Under the pieces are notes generated by a model. It searched no databases. It was not told the origin of the DNA and worked only from the letters and a program-made list of their open reading frames with translations. From Bin127 sp965221625 (GTDB lineage Bacteria > Chloroflexota > Dehalococcoidia > Lucifugimonadales > Lucifugimonadaceae): a DNA stretch of 64,000 bases. The first letter of the stretch is position 1. Every line of letters begins with the position of its first letter. Below, piece by piece: positions 34,231 to 44,105 of the stretch. The stretch lies in NCBI GenBank assembly GCA_965221625.1, contig OZ244903.1, positions 1,922,001 through 1,986,000 of the forward strand, given 5' to 3'. Both the position numbers and the translations under genes were made by a program.

Positions 34231-35051
34231 CGGACCTCGACCTCGCGTGAAATGTTCTGCCATTCCTTCAGGAGCGCAACCCACTCTTCAAGACTGAGCG
34301 TCGAAGGTCGCCTTTCGGTGTCAATGTTCGCGTGCAACGCCATCGCTTTGACCGCTTCGACGGTCATTCCCAAACCATGCGAGAGCGAGTTGTGGAGCTG
34401 CTTTCGACGCCCCAAGAACGCCGACTTGGCAATCTTGAAAAAATCGCCGACGTCCGAAGATCCCACCAGCGGTTTCCCAAGAGGGACCAACTCAACGACC
34501 GTGGAATGCACCTTGGGCGGCGGTGCAAAAGCCGATGGTGCCACGTTGAAAAGTTTCTTCGGGGTTGCGTGGATCTGGACGGCTAGTGAGAGTAGGCTCA
34601 TCTTCCCCGGATTGGCGCACATCTCTTCGGCTACCTCGCGCTGAAGCATCACCACCATCTTGCTTGGCTGCACCTCACGTTCGAGAAACGATCTCACGAT
34701 CGGCGTACCGGCGTAATACGGCAGGTTGGCGACGACTTTGTACGCTGGCATCGATCGCAACTCAGGGATTTCATCGAAATCAACGTTGCGGGCGTCAGCT
34801 TCGATGATGCGTACGTTTTCGTGGTGCTTGAATCGCCTGCGCATGCGGTTAGCGAGTTGCTGGTCAATCTCGACGAGCACTACAGATCCGCCATGGAGCG
34901 TCGACTCTTTGACGAGCAAGTCCGTTAACGCGCCGTTTCCGGGTCCGACCTCGACCACGACATGTTCGTTGCCGAGATCAGCTGCCGAGACGATCCGCCG
35001 GGCGACTGAATTGTCACGCAGGAAATGTTGTCCGAGACGCTGCCGTGCCAT
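34227..35051 (-). CDS. rsmA: 16S rRNA dimethyladenosine transferase RsmA (KsgA)
   Basis: A 274-residue protein. It opens RQRLGQHFLRDNSVARRIV, followed by the SAM site VVEVGPGNGALTDLLV, the EADARNVDF segment and the catalytic VANLPYYAGTPIV. The C-terminal domain has KSAFLGRRKQLHNSLSHGLG. RsmA dimethylates two adjacent adenines at the 3' end of 16S rRNA during 30S assembly. It is the first protein gene of the run that continues to ispE and a membrane protein, and it follows the SRP RNA on the same strand. Confidence 0.95.
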   Translation of the reverse strand: MARQRLGQHFLRDNSVARRIVSAADLGNEHVVVEVGPGNGALTDLLVKESTLHGGSVVLVEIDQQLANRMRRRFKHHENVRIIEADARNVDFDEIPELRSMPAYKVVANLPYYAGTPIVRSFLEREVQPSKMVVMLQREVAEEMCANPGKMSLLSLAVQIHATPKKLFNVAPSAFAPPPKVHSTVVELVPLGKPLVGSSDVGDFFKIAKSAFLGRRKQLHNSLSHGLGMTVEAVKAMALHANIDTERRPSTLSLEEWVALLKEWQNISREVEVR

Positions 35052-35094
35052 ACTGGGTGCAGGGATGATGGGATGCCATGCGGTCGCGCACCCC

Positions 35095-35340
35095 GTTTTC
35101 GGGATCGATTGCCAACATACCGGATGTTCCGACTCGAATCAGATCACCTTGCGTCGCCCGATGCGATCCGCTTACCGCTGCTTCCTTCCGGACCTGACGG
35201 GGTTCGCGGGACATCGCCGCGCAAGAACCCTTTTCTCAACATCGGATATCCATCCGACAGCGGTTGACGCTGCAACTCCTCCACGAGGGATCCGGCCCTG
35301 CTGAGCGGATTGCAGGTTCAGGGCACCGCTAGCTCCCCGC
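35095..35340 (-). ncRNA. ffs: signal recognition particle RNA, long bacterial form
   Basis: On the minus strand the universally conserved helix 8 is present: GAACCCCGTCAGGTCCGG then AAGGAAGCAGCGGTAAGC (around 35201-35169). Upstream lies GCGGTGCCCTGAACCTGC followed by AATCCGCTCAGCAGGGCC (about 35330-35295), the 5' domain of long, Alu-type bacterial SRP RNAs. Segments on either side of helix 8 pair (TTCTTGCG with CGCAAGG). The RNA scaffolds Ffh in membrane protein targeting. Ends are approximate: about 245 nt, perhaps longer at the 5' side, since a TTGAGT/CATACT promoter-like pair lies near 35400-35425. Confidence 0.88.
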
Positions 35341-35434
35341 TTGGCACGACCGCATACTGCAATCGTATCGCATTGATCGACCTAGCTTCTCGTACTGCAC
35401 AGTATGACTACGCCCTTTCGCTAAACTCAATGTC

Positions 35435-36316
35435 ATGAGCAAGTCAGATGCAAATGTTCGAAAAGCAGTCATTCCCGTCGCCGGTTTAGGAACTCGCTTC
35501 TTGCCCGTGACGAGATCGGTTACCAAGGCACTGTTGCCGGTCCTCGCCAAACCTCTCATCCAATACGCAGTCGAAGATGCTGTCGAAGCCGGCATCACCG
35601 AGATTGCCATCGTTGAAGACGGAAGGAGCGTTGCCTCATACTTCGATCGAATGCCGTCCATTGAAGAGGCACTCCGCAACAGCGGTCGTGATGAAACGGC
35701 TGATGAGATGGTCCGGATCTCGTCTCAAGCGCACGTCGAAGCATTCAAACAAAATGAGCCCCTGGGTCTGGGTCACGCCGTGCTGCTTACCCGAGAGTTC
35801 ATCGGCGACGAACCTTTTGTCGTAATCCTTCCCGACGAGTTGCTTTGGGGCGAAACATCTGCGACTGCTCAGATATTGGCCGTTCGTGAACGTTTTGGCG
35901 AATCTGTCATCTCCATCACTGAAACACCATGGGACGACGTCCACACCAAAGGCATCGTCTCCGGGAGAACGGTTGACGACAACGTCATTGCGATCGATCA
36001 CATGGTCGAGAAACCCAAGCGCGAAGACGCCCCAAGCAATCTTGCGATTGTTGGGAGATACGTACTAGAGCCAGTTATCTTCGAACGACTAGCGAGGGAG
36101 CAACGCGGTGCGGGCGGTGAGATCCAGCTGACCGATGCCATCATCGAGTACATGAGCGATCACCAAGTCTACGGGGCCATCGTCGAAACCAACCGTTTCG
36201 ATGCCGGCGTTCCCGAAGGAATGTTAGGAGCGACGCTTTACCAAGCAGCGAAGGATGCTGAGATGCGTCAGCAGATATTGGATTTCGCCGACGCATTGCG
36301 CGCCGTGTCTGACTGA
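35435..36316 (+). CDS. galU: UTP-glucose-1-phosphate uridylyltransferase
   Basis: A 293-residue protein, usual length for GalU. The nucleotide loop is KAVIPVAGLGTRFLPVTRSVTKALLPV, followed by EAGITEIAIVEDGR, GLGHAVLLTREF, VVILPDELLWGE and VEKPKREDAPSNLAIVGRYVLEP. It makes UDP-glucose for cell-surface sugars. It is divergent from the SRP RNA and converges with lepA, with 17 bases between stops. It is the only sugar-nucleotide gene in the window. Confidence 0.94.
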   Translation: MSKSDANVRKAVIPVAGLGTRFLPVTRSVTKALLPVLAKPLIQYAVEDAVEAGITEIAIVEDGRSVASYFDRMPSIEEALRNSGRDETADEMVRISSQAHVEAFKQNEPLGLGHAVLLTREFIGDEPFVVILPDELLWGETSATAQILAVRERFGESVISITETPWDDVHTKGIVSGRTVDDNVIAIDHMVEKPKREDAPSNLAIVGRYVLEPVIFERLAREQRGAGGEIQLTDAIIEYMSDHQVYGAIVETNRFDAGVPEGMLGATLYQAAKDAEMRQQILDFADALRAVSD

Positions 36317-36333
36317 GATGCGTGCGAGGTACC

Positions 36334-38184
36334 TCAGTTCCGCATCTGCAGAACGGCCATGAATGCTTCTTGCGGGACTTCGACGGCACCGACCATCTTC
36401 GCCCGTCGGCGTTTGCCTGCTTTCTGCTGCTCAAGAAGCTTCCGTTTCCTGGTAACGTCGCCGCCATAGCACTTCGCAAGCACATTCTTGCGCAACGCGC
36501 TGATGTTGGTGCGCGCAACTATTTTGCCACCGACCGACGCTTGTATCGGCACTGCGAACATCTGGCGAGGGATGAGATCCTTCAACTTTGATGCCAATGC
36601 CCGACCAGTTGTTGCCGCTTCTGAAGAGTGGACGATGCTGCTTAGTGCGTCGACTTCTTCATGATTGACGAGAATGTCGAGTTTGACCATCTTGGCCGAC
36701 CGGTAACCTTTAGGCTGGTAGTCCATCGACGCATAGCCCTGAGTAGCCGATTTCAGCATGTCGTGAAAGTCGACGAGGATGGACGATAGCGGTGCCTCGT
36801 ATTCGAGCAACACGCGTGCACTCCGCGATGCACTTCCCTCTTGACCGTTCCGAGCCGTTCGAGTCTGCAAGTACTCCATGCGCTTGAACAATCCGCGCTT
36901 CTTGGTGACGAGATCCATCACGTTGCCGTAGAACGTTGACGGCACGATTATCGAGATATCCACCCACGGCTCAAGAATCTCTTCGATCTCATGCTTGTCG
37001 GGCAACTTGGAAGGATTCTCGACGTAGATGACCTCACCAGTTTTGAGCAGCACTTGAAACTCGACACTAGGTGCAGTAGTGATCAACTCAAGGTCGTATT
37101 CGCGCTCGAGACGCTCTTGCACCACTTCCATGTGGAGCAATCCGAGGAAGCCACATCGGAAGCCGAAACCGAGAGCGGATGACGACTCCGGCTCGAAGAC
37201 TAGCGCAGCATCGTTCAGCTTTAGCTTGCCTAAGGCATCACGCAACTCCGGATAGTCGTTGCTGTCGGAGGGGTACAGTCCGGTGAACACCATCGGCTTC
37301 TGCACTTGGTACTTCACCTTGGCTTCGGTTGCCGGATCCTTCGCCAAAGTCATCGTGTCGCCAACCATCACGTCGCCGACTTCCTTGATGCCAGTGGCGA
37401 CGTATCCAACTTCGCCGGTCTTGAGGCCATCGGGAGATTTGACCACCGTAGGCGAAAAGTAACCCGTCTCCAATACTTCGCCTGTCGCGCCCGAGTCGAC
37501 AAACGACGCCCGGTCACGCGGTTTTATCGAACCGTCGAGAAGACGAACGTACGCGACGACGCCTTTGAATGAGTCATATTTGCTGTCAAATACTAGTGCT
37601 TGTAGTGGTGCCTCGTCATCGCCCTCCGGCGGCGGGGTCACTTCGACGATGCGCTCGAGCAACGCGTCGACCCCTTCACCGGTCCTGCCTGATACCATCA
37701 ACATCTCGTCTCCCGAAAATCCGAACGCATCGGACATTTCGGCGGCAACGCGTTCGGGCTCGGCGTTGGGCATGTCGATTTTGTTGATCGCCGGGATGAT
37801 AGCAAGATCGTTTTCGATGGCGAGGTAGACGTTTGCCATCGTCTGGGCCTGAATGCCTTGTGACGCGTCGATCAATAGGACGGCGGATTCGCACGCCGCC
37901 AAGCTCCTCGACACCTCGTATGAGAAATCGACGTGCCCGGGAGTATCGATGAGATTGAGTTGGTAGTTGTTGCCATCCTTCGCTGGGTAACTCAACCTGA
38001 CGGCTTGCGCCTTGATGGTGATGCCGCGTTCCCGCTCCAGCTCCATCGTGTCAAGGTGTTGCTCCAACAGGTCGCGTTCAGAAACCGCGCCCGTGTACTC
38101 GATAATTCGGTCGGCGAGCGTCGACTTGCCGTGATCAACGTGAGCGATGATGCAAAAGTTACGTATGTGGGATATCCCGGACAC
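36334..38184 (-). CDS. lepA: elongation factor 4 (LepA)
   Basis: A 616-residue GTPase. G motifs: AHVDHGKSTLADR, RERGITIKAQAV, DTPGHVDFSYEV and NKIDMPNAEPERV. The LepA-specific C-terminal domain is present (RQMFAVPIQASVGGKIVARTNISALRKNV, then CYGGDVTRKRKLLEQQKAGK), which separates it from EF-G. It acts on ribosomes during translation under stress and in 30S biogenesis. It diverges from the hydrolase at 38278, with 93 bases between. Confidence 0.97.
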   Translation of the reverse strand: MSGISHIRNFCIIAHVDHGKSTLADRIIEYTGAVSERDLLEQHLDTMELERERGITIKAQAVRLSYPAKDGNNYQLNLIDTPGHVDFSYEVSRSLAACESAVLLIDASQGIQAQTMANVYLAIENDLAIIPAINKIDMPNAEPERVAAEMSDAFGFSGDEMLMVSGRTGEGVDALLERIVEVTPPPEGDDEAPLQALVFDSKYDSFKGVVAYVRLLDGSIKPRDRASFVDSGATGEVLETGYFSPTVVKSPDGLKTGEVGYVATGIKEVGDVMVGDTMTLAKDPATEAKVKYQVQKPMVFTGLYPSDSNDYPELRDALGKLKLNDAALVFEPESSSALGFGFRCGFLGLLHMEVVQERLEREYDLELITTAPSVEFQVLLKTGEVIYVENPSKLPDKHEIEEILEPWVDISIIVPSTFYGNVMDLVTKKRGLFKRMEYLQTRTARNGQEGSASRSARVLLEYEAPLSSILVDFHDMLKSATQGYASMDYQPKGYRSAKMVKLDILVNHEEVDALSSIVHSSEAATTGRALASKLKDLIPRQMFAVPIQASVGGKIVARTNISALRKNVLAKCYGGDVTRKRKLLEQQKAGKRRRAKMVGAVEVPQEAFMAVLQMRN

Positions 38185-38277
38185 TTACTCAATGTTATCG
38201 AAATGGGATCTTCGCCAATTACGGCGCAGGTTAACCGTCGTCATCCTGAGATGCACCAAATCAGTAGACTCACGTCC

Positions 38278-39165
38278 ATGGCCAAGAGCAACTCTGTCGA
38301 TACCTCGCTCTACATCCTCGGAGCCGGAACACCCACGCCAACTCCTACGCGGTTCGGATCGGCGTACGTTGCAGACGTCGACGGCGAGAAGATTATGTTC
38401 GACTGCGGTCCGGCAGCGACTGCCAAGTTGGTACAGTCCGGTTTGTGGCCCACGGATATCGACAACATCTTCTTCACGCACCATCATTTCGATCACGATA
38501 TCGACTACCCGTGTTTCTTGCTCTGCCGGTGGGACCAGAGCATCGGCAAAGAAAACACGCTAAACGTCTACGGACCAACGTTGACCGAACGCATCACGCA
38601 CGGGGTTTTGGATCGAGAGGAAGGCGTATTCGCACACGATTGGAAAGCACGCGTCAACCACCCCCTCAGTCAACAGGTTTACGTGAATCGCGGCGGCACA
38701 CTGCCGCGACGGCCGCCGGTGGTGAACGCACGGGACGTCGGACCCGGCACTGTCGCAACTTCGGACAAATGGGAGGTTACTGCCGCCCCGGCGGAGCACG
38801 TCCAACCATACCTCGATTCGCTGGCATACCGATTGGACACGGGAGGCGGTAAGTCAATCGTTTTCACGGGAGACACTCAACCTTGCGATTCCGTCGTCGA
38901 TTTGGCCAGGGACGCTGACGTGATGCTCTGCATGTGTTGGGACGATCAAGAAGTAATGAACGAAGACGGCGAGGCTGGCGGTCAATGTGGCACCACCGGA
39001 GCTGGCGAGATGGCTCAAGCGGCTGGCGTCAAGAAACTCGTGCTGGTGCACATGGGGCCGCACATTTCGCAGCACGGTCCACTCGAGAAAGGCATCGGCG
39101 ACATCCGCGAGGTCTACGGCGGTCAGGTTGTGTACGCCGAAGAGTTGATGAAATTGGACGTCTAA
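38278..39165 (+). CDS. metallo-beta-lactamase fold hydrolase, AtsA/RNase Z-like
   Basis: About 295 residues. It starts LYILGAGTPTPTPTRFGSAYV and has DCGPAATAKLVQSG, the complete metal motif FFTHHHFDHDIDYP (HxHxDH), a later VFTGDTQPCDSVV and the C-terminal VLVHMGPHIS. The opening and the TGDT segment resemble arylsulfatase A-type and RNase Z-like hydrolases of the superfamily. The substrate is unknown. The start is the ATG at 38278; the frame is open further upstream into lepA, but that part is antisense to a conserved gene and not credible. Confidence 0.85.
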   Translation: MAKSNSVDTSLYILGAGTPTPTPTRFGSAYVADVDGEKIMFDCGPAATAKLVQSGLWPTDIDNIFFTHHHFDHDIDYPCFLLCRWDQSIGKENTLNVYGPTLTERITHGVLDREEGVFAHDWKARVNHPLSQQVYVNRGGTLPRRPPVVNARDVGPGTVATSDKWEVTAAPAEHVQPYLDSLAYRLDTGGGKSIVFTGDTQPCDSVVDLARDADVMLCMCWDDQEVMNEDGEAGGQCGTTGAGEMAQAAGVKKLVLVHMGPHISQHGPLEKGIGDIREVYGGQVVYAEELMKLDV

Positions 39166-39214
39166 CTGATTGGACGGCGGTTTAGTTCACCTCAACGAAC
39201 GATCGCCTAGAATG

Positions 39215-39718
39215 TCAATCTGACTCGTCGCTCCTACCGAGTTCAGCTGCTTTAGCCTCGCAATGCGTCTTGATGTCTTCTAGGTGATCGGACATCTGTT
39301 GGCGCATCGGATTGACCATCAACATCCTCGCCACGATACCGCCGATGATGGGCGTTTTGATGGCGAAACGAGATTCGAACGTGATGTCGGTGCATCCGTC
39401 CGATTCCTGCAAGATTAGCGAGTTATCCAGAAGGTTGAGTTCGAAAATCGACTTGTCTTGGTGACCGGGCGCAATCGAGAAGTCAACGCGTTCAGGCTCT
39501 TTGAGTTGTACCCATTCGACGCTGCGGACGACGTGCGCGTTGTTGCGAATCTTGAGCGGAGTATGGAATTCCACCAGCTTGCGGTCCCCGTGATCCTCAA
39601 GAATCTTGGACGAGTATCCTTCCAACTCCATATTCTCATAGTTGGTAATCGTATCGAACACCAATTGACGGTCGGCGCGCACGCGTGTTGACTGCGAAGG
39701 CAGCGTGATTGGTTTCAT
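39215..39718 (-). CDS. SRPBCC (START-like) family protein
   Basis: A 167-residue protein with the helix-grip pattern of polyketide cyclase/START-like proteins: RADRQLVFDTITNYENMELEGYSSKI at the N-terminus, a series of strands, and a long C-terminal helix (ARMLMVNPMRQQMSDHLEDIKTHCEAKA). Such proteins bind hydrophobic ligands or act as cyclases or coenzyme Q-binding factors. It lies 21 bases after the DUF885 gene on the same strand. No ligand can be named. Confidence 0.78.
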   Translation of the reverse strand: MKPITLPSQSTRVRADRQLVFDTITNYENMELEGYSSKILEDHGDRKLVEFHTPLKIRNNAHVVRSVEWVQLKEPERVDFSIAPGHQDKSIFELNLLDNSLILQESDGCTDITFESRFAIKTPIIGGIVARMLMVNPMRQQMSDHLEDIKTHCEAKAAELGRSDESD

Positions 39719-39739
39719 CTGTACATCTCCCGGTTTGAG

Positions 39740-41410
39740 TTATGTCATTTCCCGTTGCATCTGTGCCAATCCCATCGGACCAAGTTGCAATGCGTTGTTG
39801 TGCCAATCTTTCAGATCGAATGCCGCGCCTTGCTGTCGGCGGGATTGCTCTCGAGCAGCCAGCCAGACGCGTTCGCCGACCTTGTATGAGATAGCTTGCC
39901 CGGGTATGCCTAGGTAGCGATCGATTTCGCTTGCGATGAAATCCGGAGGGAAGTGCACCCGATCCTTCATGAAATCCAACGCAAGTTCGGGCGTCCAAGT
40001 TGCGCCGGGATGGAAGTCGGAATCGTAGGGAATTCTCTTCTCAAGATGCATCCCAATGTCCACGATGACGCGCGCGGAGCGAAGTGCTTGCGCGTCGAGC
40101 ATGCCCATGTAGTATTCAGGCTTATCGAGTTTGCCAAGCTCATGCATCAGTCGTTCCGCATAGAGTGCCCAACCTTCAACGTACCCGGAAGTTCCCGCAA
40201 GCAGCCGCTGGTACCGCGAAAGTTCCTGCGAGAGCGTCATCGTTGTGCCAATCTGAAAGTGGTGCCCGGGTACTCCTTCGTGATATGCGATGGAAACCTC
40301 CCGCCACAGAGGGAACACCGTCTTGCCACCCGTCGGGTACCACGTTCGACCCGGGCGTGAAAAGTTCTCGGAGGGTCCGGTGTAGTACATCGCGAGTGCA
40401 CCACCTGGCGGTGCAATTAATGCCTCAATCCACTTTACTGGTTCGGCGATATCGAAATGTGTGCCATCAAGGTCCTGAATTGTGGCGTCTTGCAGGTCCT
40501 GCATCCACTGTCGGAACTCATCAACGCCATCGATTGACCGACTAGGGTCACTCTCAAGCAGACCGACGGCTTCGCGTACAGACGCACCTGGTTTAATTTG
40601 TTCGGCAGCCATCGACATTTCGGATTGCACCCATCGGAGCTGCTCCCAACCCCACTGATACGTCTCTTCGAAATCGAGCTCGATGCCGTTGTACGATCGC
40701 GAGGCAAGCGAATAGTGCTCTTCACCGACCGCATCGCGTTCTCGTGCATCTGACATGTAGGTGTCGCGGAGGTACTCGGCGAAATGATGGTAAGCGCGGT
40801 TGGCACGCTCTGCCGCGGAACTCAATCTGCGCGATAGCCCCTCATCAACCGCATCGGTGTCTGCTGCCGATTCGGCGATTCCGGTAAAGAACTCAGCCTC
40901 GCCGCGTACCCCGATCCAAGTTTCGATCTGGTCAATGCAACCAGCGGTTTGACGTTTCGACGATACTTTGCCGATTTCGATGCCTGCATCAAGAGTCGAT
41001 CGATATGATTTGAGCGCGTCGTCTATTCCCTCCAGGCGCGACGCGATGTTTTCCCAATCGTCCGTCGTTTCACGCGGCATCATATCGAAGACTTGGCGCA
41101 ACGATTGCACCGGCGAGTGAAGGATGTTCATTCCTGAGTAGTGCACGCCGGCTTCGTGTTGCTCGATGGAGAGCGTCATCTCCTCGATCACCGTTTCTTG
41201 GCATCGACGTTCGCGTAGATCCGCGGGGTCCTCGTTTGAAATCCGACGCAAGACTTCGCTCTCAGCGTCGTGCGACCGATCGGCGGCCTCAGGTGAGTAA
41301 TCCGTCATCAGATGGTCATATCCGGGCACGCCGAGGTACGTGGCGACGATGGGGTTCAGTTCGGAAAGCGTTTCTACGAAACCGTCTGCAATCTCATAGG
41401 TTTTTGACAT
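39740..41410 (-). CDS. DUF885 family zinc-hydrolase-like protein
   Basis: A 556-residue protein. The metal-type motif is AYHEGVPGHHFQIG around residue 390, as in DUF885 proteins, with GTSGYVEGWALYAERLMHELG and FHPGATWTPELALDFM following. The N-terminal half is helical. The family is distantly related to M2/M3-type metallopeptidases, and some members are thought to be carboxypeptidases. No signal peptide is visible. It lies between a serine hydrolase and a START-like protein on the same strand, with short gaps, so the three may be one transcript. Confidence 0.85.
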   Translation of the reverse strand: MSKTYEIADGFVETLSELNPIVATYLGVPGYDHLMTDYSPEAADRSHDAESEVLRRISNEDPADLRERRCQETVIEEMTLSIEQHEAGVHYSGMNILHSPVQSLRQVFDMMPRETTDDWENIASRLEGIDDALKSYRSTLDAGIEIGKVSSKRQTAGCIDQIETWIGVRGEAEFFTGIAESAADTDAVDEGLSRRLSSAAERANRAYHHFAEYLRDTYMSDARERDAVGEEHYSLASRSYNGIELDFEETYQWGWEQLRWVQSEMSMAAEQIKPGASVREAVGLLESDPSRSIDGVDEFRQWMQDLQDATIQDLDGTHFDIAEPVKWIEALIAPPGGALAMYYTGPSENFSRPGRTWYPTGGKTVFPLWREVSIAYHEGVPGHHFQIGTTMTLSQELSRYQRLLAGTSGYVEGWALYAERLMHELGKLDKPEYYMGMLDAQALRSARVIVDIGMHLEKRIPYDSDFHPGATWTPELALDFMKDRVHFPPDFIASEIDRYLGIPGQAISYKVGERVWLAAREQSRRQQGAAFDLKDWHNNALQLGPMGLAQMQREMT

Positions 41411-41428
41411 TGGATCCCCTATTGGTTC

Positions 41429-42808
41429 TCAGTCGACCTTCGAATATTTGAAACCGCCAAGACGGAACTGTCCGTCGCGTATCGCGAAAGTTTCGCCTGC
41501 AGCGCGACCATCAACGACTTTGAATGTATCTTCGTCGACAAATTGGGCACCTGCGGGCGAATGGAGGTTGTATGGCGACGATTCGTGGTTGCCTAGGCAG
41601 AGTGCTTCGTCAGAAGTGGCGATAATCTCCAACCAGCAACCTGGCTCAGCATAGTACGGACCCTCGTACTTGCGCAGTTTCGATGAATTGTCGGAATTCG
41701 GACGATGATATTCAGGTGCAGAAGGTTGCTCGTCCCAATCGGCATCAAGATCTAGTGCCGCCTTCAATAGCAACGATGACAGATGCGCCGTGATCGAATT
41801 CGGCCAAAGGTTGGTAAGGACGATGACTCCTGTTTGCGATGCTTCATGGAAAAGAGTCTGAGTGCCGAATCCGTGAATGCCTCCGCCATGACCTTGAAAA
41901 ACGTGATCGCCGTTTCGATTCGCCCGCCAACCAATGCACTGTCCGGTCGACCAAGAAGAGTCGAGGTACACCGGATGCAACATCTCTCGCCTGGATCGGC
42001 AGTTCATCAATCGAGTGCTATCAGAAGCGTAACCTAATGCGTGCAACGCCAACCACTTCGCCAAGTCTTCAACGTTGCTCATCAACTGCCCGGCCGAATT
42101 CAATCCGTTGAGAGGTCGGTAAGGCGCCACACGGAGTACGTCTGAACCGATCGACGGTTGGCTATAGCCAGCTACACGATTTTCCGGTGCGATTTCGTCG
42201 TACTCGAACACAGTTGCCGCCATGCCGACACGGTCAAGCAACTCGCGCTGTACAAATCGCTCATATGGCTGGCCGGAGAGCCTGCTGATGACTTCGCCGA
42301 GAAAACCGTACGCCATGTTCGAATATTTCCACGCGCTGTCGACAGGTATCACCATCTGCACTTCGTCGATGCGTCGCAGCATCTCGTCCATCGTCGGGAA
42401 CTCTGGTGCGTCCCAATCCGTCGACGGATGTTCAGTCGTCAACCCGGCGTGATGCGTGGCCAAGCGCCGAAGCGTGACGTCTTCAAGATCGCCTTTTATT
42501 CCAGCTGCAGAGGTGAACTCCGGAGTGTGCAAAAGTAGCGGATCATCAAGCGTCAGCATCGACGATTCTTGAAGGATCATTAAGGCCGAAGCCGTGAAGG
42601 TCTTGGTGTTCGATGCTACGCGGAAGACACTTCGCTCAGTCGGCGGTGCGCCGCCGCCGAGTTCTGATTCACCAAATCCATGGAACCAATCAAGATTTCC
42701 GCCGCGTACAATCCCAACAGCGATGCCAGGAATGCGATGGGTTTCTCGGATTCCCTCGATGCGATCAACCCACGCCTGATTTTCGTTTTCGGGATGCGCC
42801 GTCGACAT
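41429..42808 (-). CDS. class C beta-lactamase-family serine hydrolase
   Basis: About 459 residues. The active-site serine-lysine pair is in VASNTKTFTASALMILQE (SxxK), and the YxN element in KYSNMAYGFLGEVISRLSG. The C-terminal part has GHGGGIHGFGTQTLFHE, which replaces the usual KTG with HGG. A final beta domain (YAEPGCWLEIIATSDEALCLG) follows. These enzymes are esterases, D-aminopeptidases or carboxypeptidases; a drug-resistance role is not implied. The ATG at 42808 has AAGG at a proper distance. No signal peptide is visible. Confidence 0.85.
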   Translation of the reverse strand: MSTAHPENENQAWVDRIEGIRETHRIPGIAVGIVRGGNLDWFHGFGESELGGGAPPTERSVFRVASNTKTFTASALMILQESSMLTLDDPLLLHTPEFTSAAGIKGDLEDVTLRRLATHHAGLTTEHPSTDWDAPEFPTMDEMLRRIDEVQMVIPVDSAWKYSNMAYGFLGEVISRLSGQPYERFVQRELLDRVGMAATVFEYDEIAPENRVAGYSQPSIGSDVLRVAPYRPLNGLNSAGQLMSNVEDLAKWLALHALGYASDSTRLMNCRSRREMLHPVYLDSSWSTGQCIGWRANRNGDHVFQGHGGGIHGFGTQTLFHEASQTGVIVLTNLWPNSITAHLSSLLLKAALDLDADWDEQPSAPEYHRPNSDNSSKLRKYEGPYYAEPGCWLEIIATSDEALCLGNHESSPYNLHSPAGAQFVDEDTFKVVDGRAAGETFAIRDGQFRLGGFKYSKVD

Positions 42809-42896
42809 GCGGTAGCCTTCGAGTTGAATGTCAGCCTTGTCAGGCGGGTCAATTGCCAATATTGAATGTTAATGCTTGTGTTAGTTGGGATAGCCG

Positions 42897-44015
42897 ATGA
42901 AGATCGTTGAGGCGACGATAGACGTCATCGAGTTCGAGGTGCCGCGTGTCGAGATTAACGACGCTCGCGGCGGAATGGGAGGCAGACTCACCGCCGGCGT
43001 CTTGCGACTGCGCTCAGATGACGACGTTGAAGGGAATGCGCACATCGGCGACCGCGGCGGGGGTGGCGCAAAGACGCTGCAAGCATTCGATGCGTGCTTT
43101 GGCGGCAAATTGGTGGGAATGAATGTTGCCGACCGAGAGCACCTTTGGCAACAGTTGCCATCAATGTCCGGGCACGGCACGTCAGTCCGTGCCCTTTGGA
43201 CGCACATCGACGTGGCGATGTGGGATGCCGCCGGCAAATCTGCAGGGATGCCGATCCACGAAATGTTGGGCACAGCACGCCGGACCGCTGACGTTTACGC
43301 TACATACCCACCGAGGAACTTCACGATCGACGGGTACGTCGCCGAAGCGGCCAACTTGGTTGCAAGAGGCTTCAAGGCATACAAGATCCATCCGGGAGCC
43401 ATGGATACGGACGATGTTGTCAAGATGGTTGGCGCAGTTCGGCAGGTAGTCGGCGAAGAGATGCGGTTGATGCTTGACCCCAACCACGGTTACGACCTGG
43501 GAAAGGCGATGACGATTGGTCATGCTCTCGATGAGAACCGCTTCTTCTGGTTCGAAGATCCAGTGCCGTGGGCCGACGCCCGCAGCATCGAGCTGCTTTC
43601 CAACGAACTCGAAACCCCACTCTGCATGAGCGATTCAGCAGATTTTCTGCTCCCCGAGGCTGCCCGATCTCTGAAACGGGGCTGGCCGAAACTGATTCGA
43701 GGCACGGCGAGGAAGATTGGCATTACCGGTTTGAAGAAACAGTGTGGGATGGCGGAAGGATTCGGGGCAAACTGTGAAATCGGAACTGCCGGGAACTCAC
43801 TGATGAACGCTGCCAATCTCAACGTGATGATGTCCATCACGAACTGCGTTTACCACGAATATTGGATGCCTCTGGAAGCCCAGCAGTTCGGTCTGAAGGA
43901 CGAGATCTTGGTCAACGACAACGGAGTCTTGAGCGCACCTAAACTTCCGGGGTTGGGATTCGAACTCGACGAGGATTTCGTTCGCCGTCACCTAGTAGCG
44001 AAAATCCGTCTTTGA
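42897..44015 (+). CDS. mandelate racemase/muconate lactonising enzyme family protein
   Basis: A 372-residue enolase-superfamily protein. The strand-two motif is YKIHPGAMDTDD, with KxH in place of KxK; then MLDPNHGYDLG and WFEDPVPWADA give the metal-binding Asp and Glu. The third ligand segment is PLCMSDSADFL, and the end has IGTAGNSLMNAANLNVMMS. The capping domain shows GHGTSVRALWTHIDVAMWDAAGK. It probably dehydrates or racemises a sugar acid. It starts a forward run with a SelA-like PLP enzyme and a ThDP enzyme. Confidence 0.85.
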   Translation: MKIVEATIDVIEFEVPRVEINDARGGMGGRLTAGVLRLRSDDDVEGNAHIGDRGGGGAKTLQAFDACFGGKLVGMNVADREHLWQQLPSMSGHGTSVRALWTHIDVAMWDAAGKSAGMPIHEMLGTARRTADVYATYPPRNFTIDGYVAEAANLVARGFKAYKIHPGAMDTDDVVKMVGAVRQVVGEEMRLMLDPNHGYDLGKAMTIGHALDENRFFWFEDPVPWADARSIELLSNELETPLCMSDSADFLLPEAARSLKRGWPKLIRGTARKIGITGLKKQCGMAEGFGANCEIGTAGNSLMNAANLNVMMSITNCVYHEYWMPLEAQQFGLKDEILVNDNGVLSAPKLPGLGFELDEDFVRRHLVAKIRL

Positions 44016-44105
44016 TGCGGCGCAACGCGTATCTGCATTTTGGTGGATAATTCAACATTGTCCGTACCCAACGTAAACCAAACTTCGCTGTGAGGTGAGT
44101 GATCC

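Noticed and set aside
37933..38277. N-terminal extension of the hydrolase that starts at 38278
   Set aside because: The extension runs antisense through the 5' end of lepA; the conserved domain opens right after the ATG at 38278.
41429..42808. Beta-lactam resistance gene
   Set aside because: The SxxK and YxN elements belong to the wider class C-like family; there is no signal peptide and the KTG box is replaced, so an esterase or peptidase is more likely.
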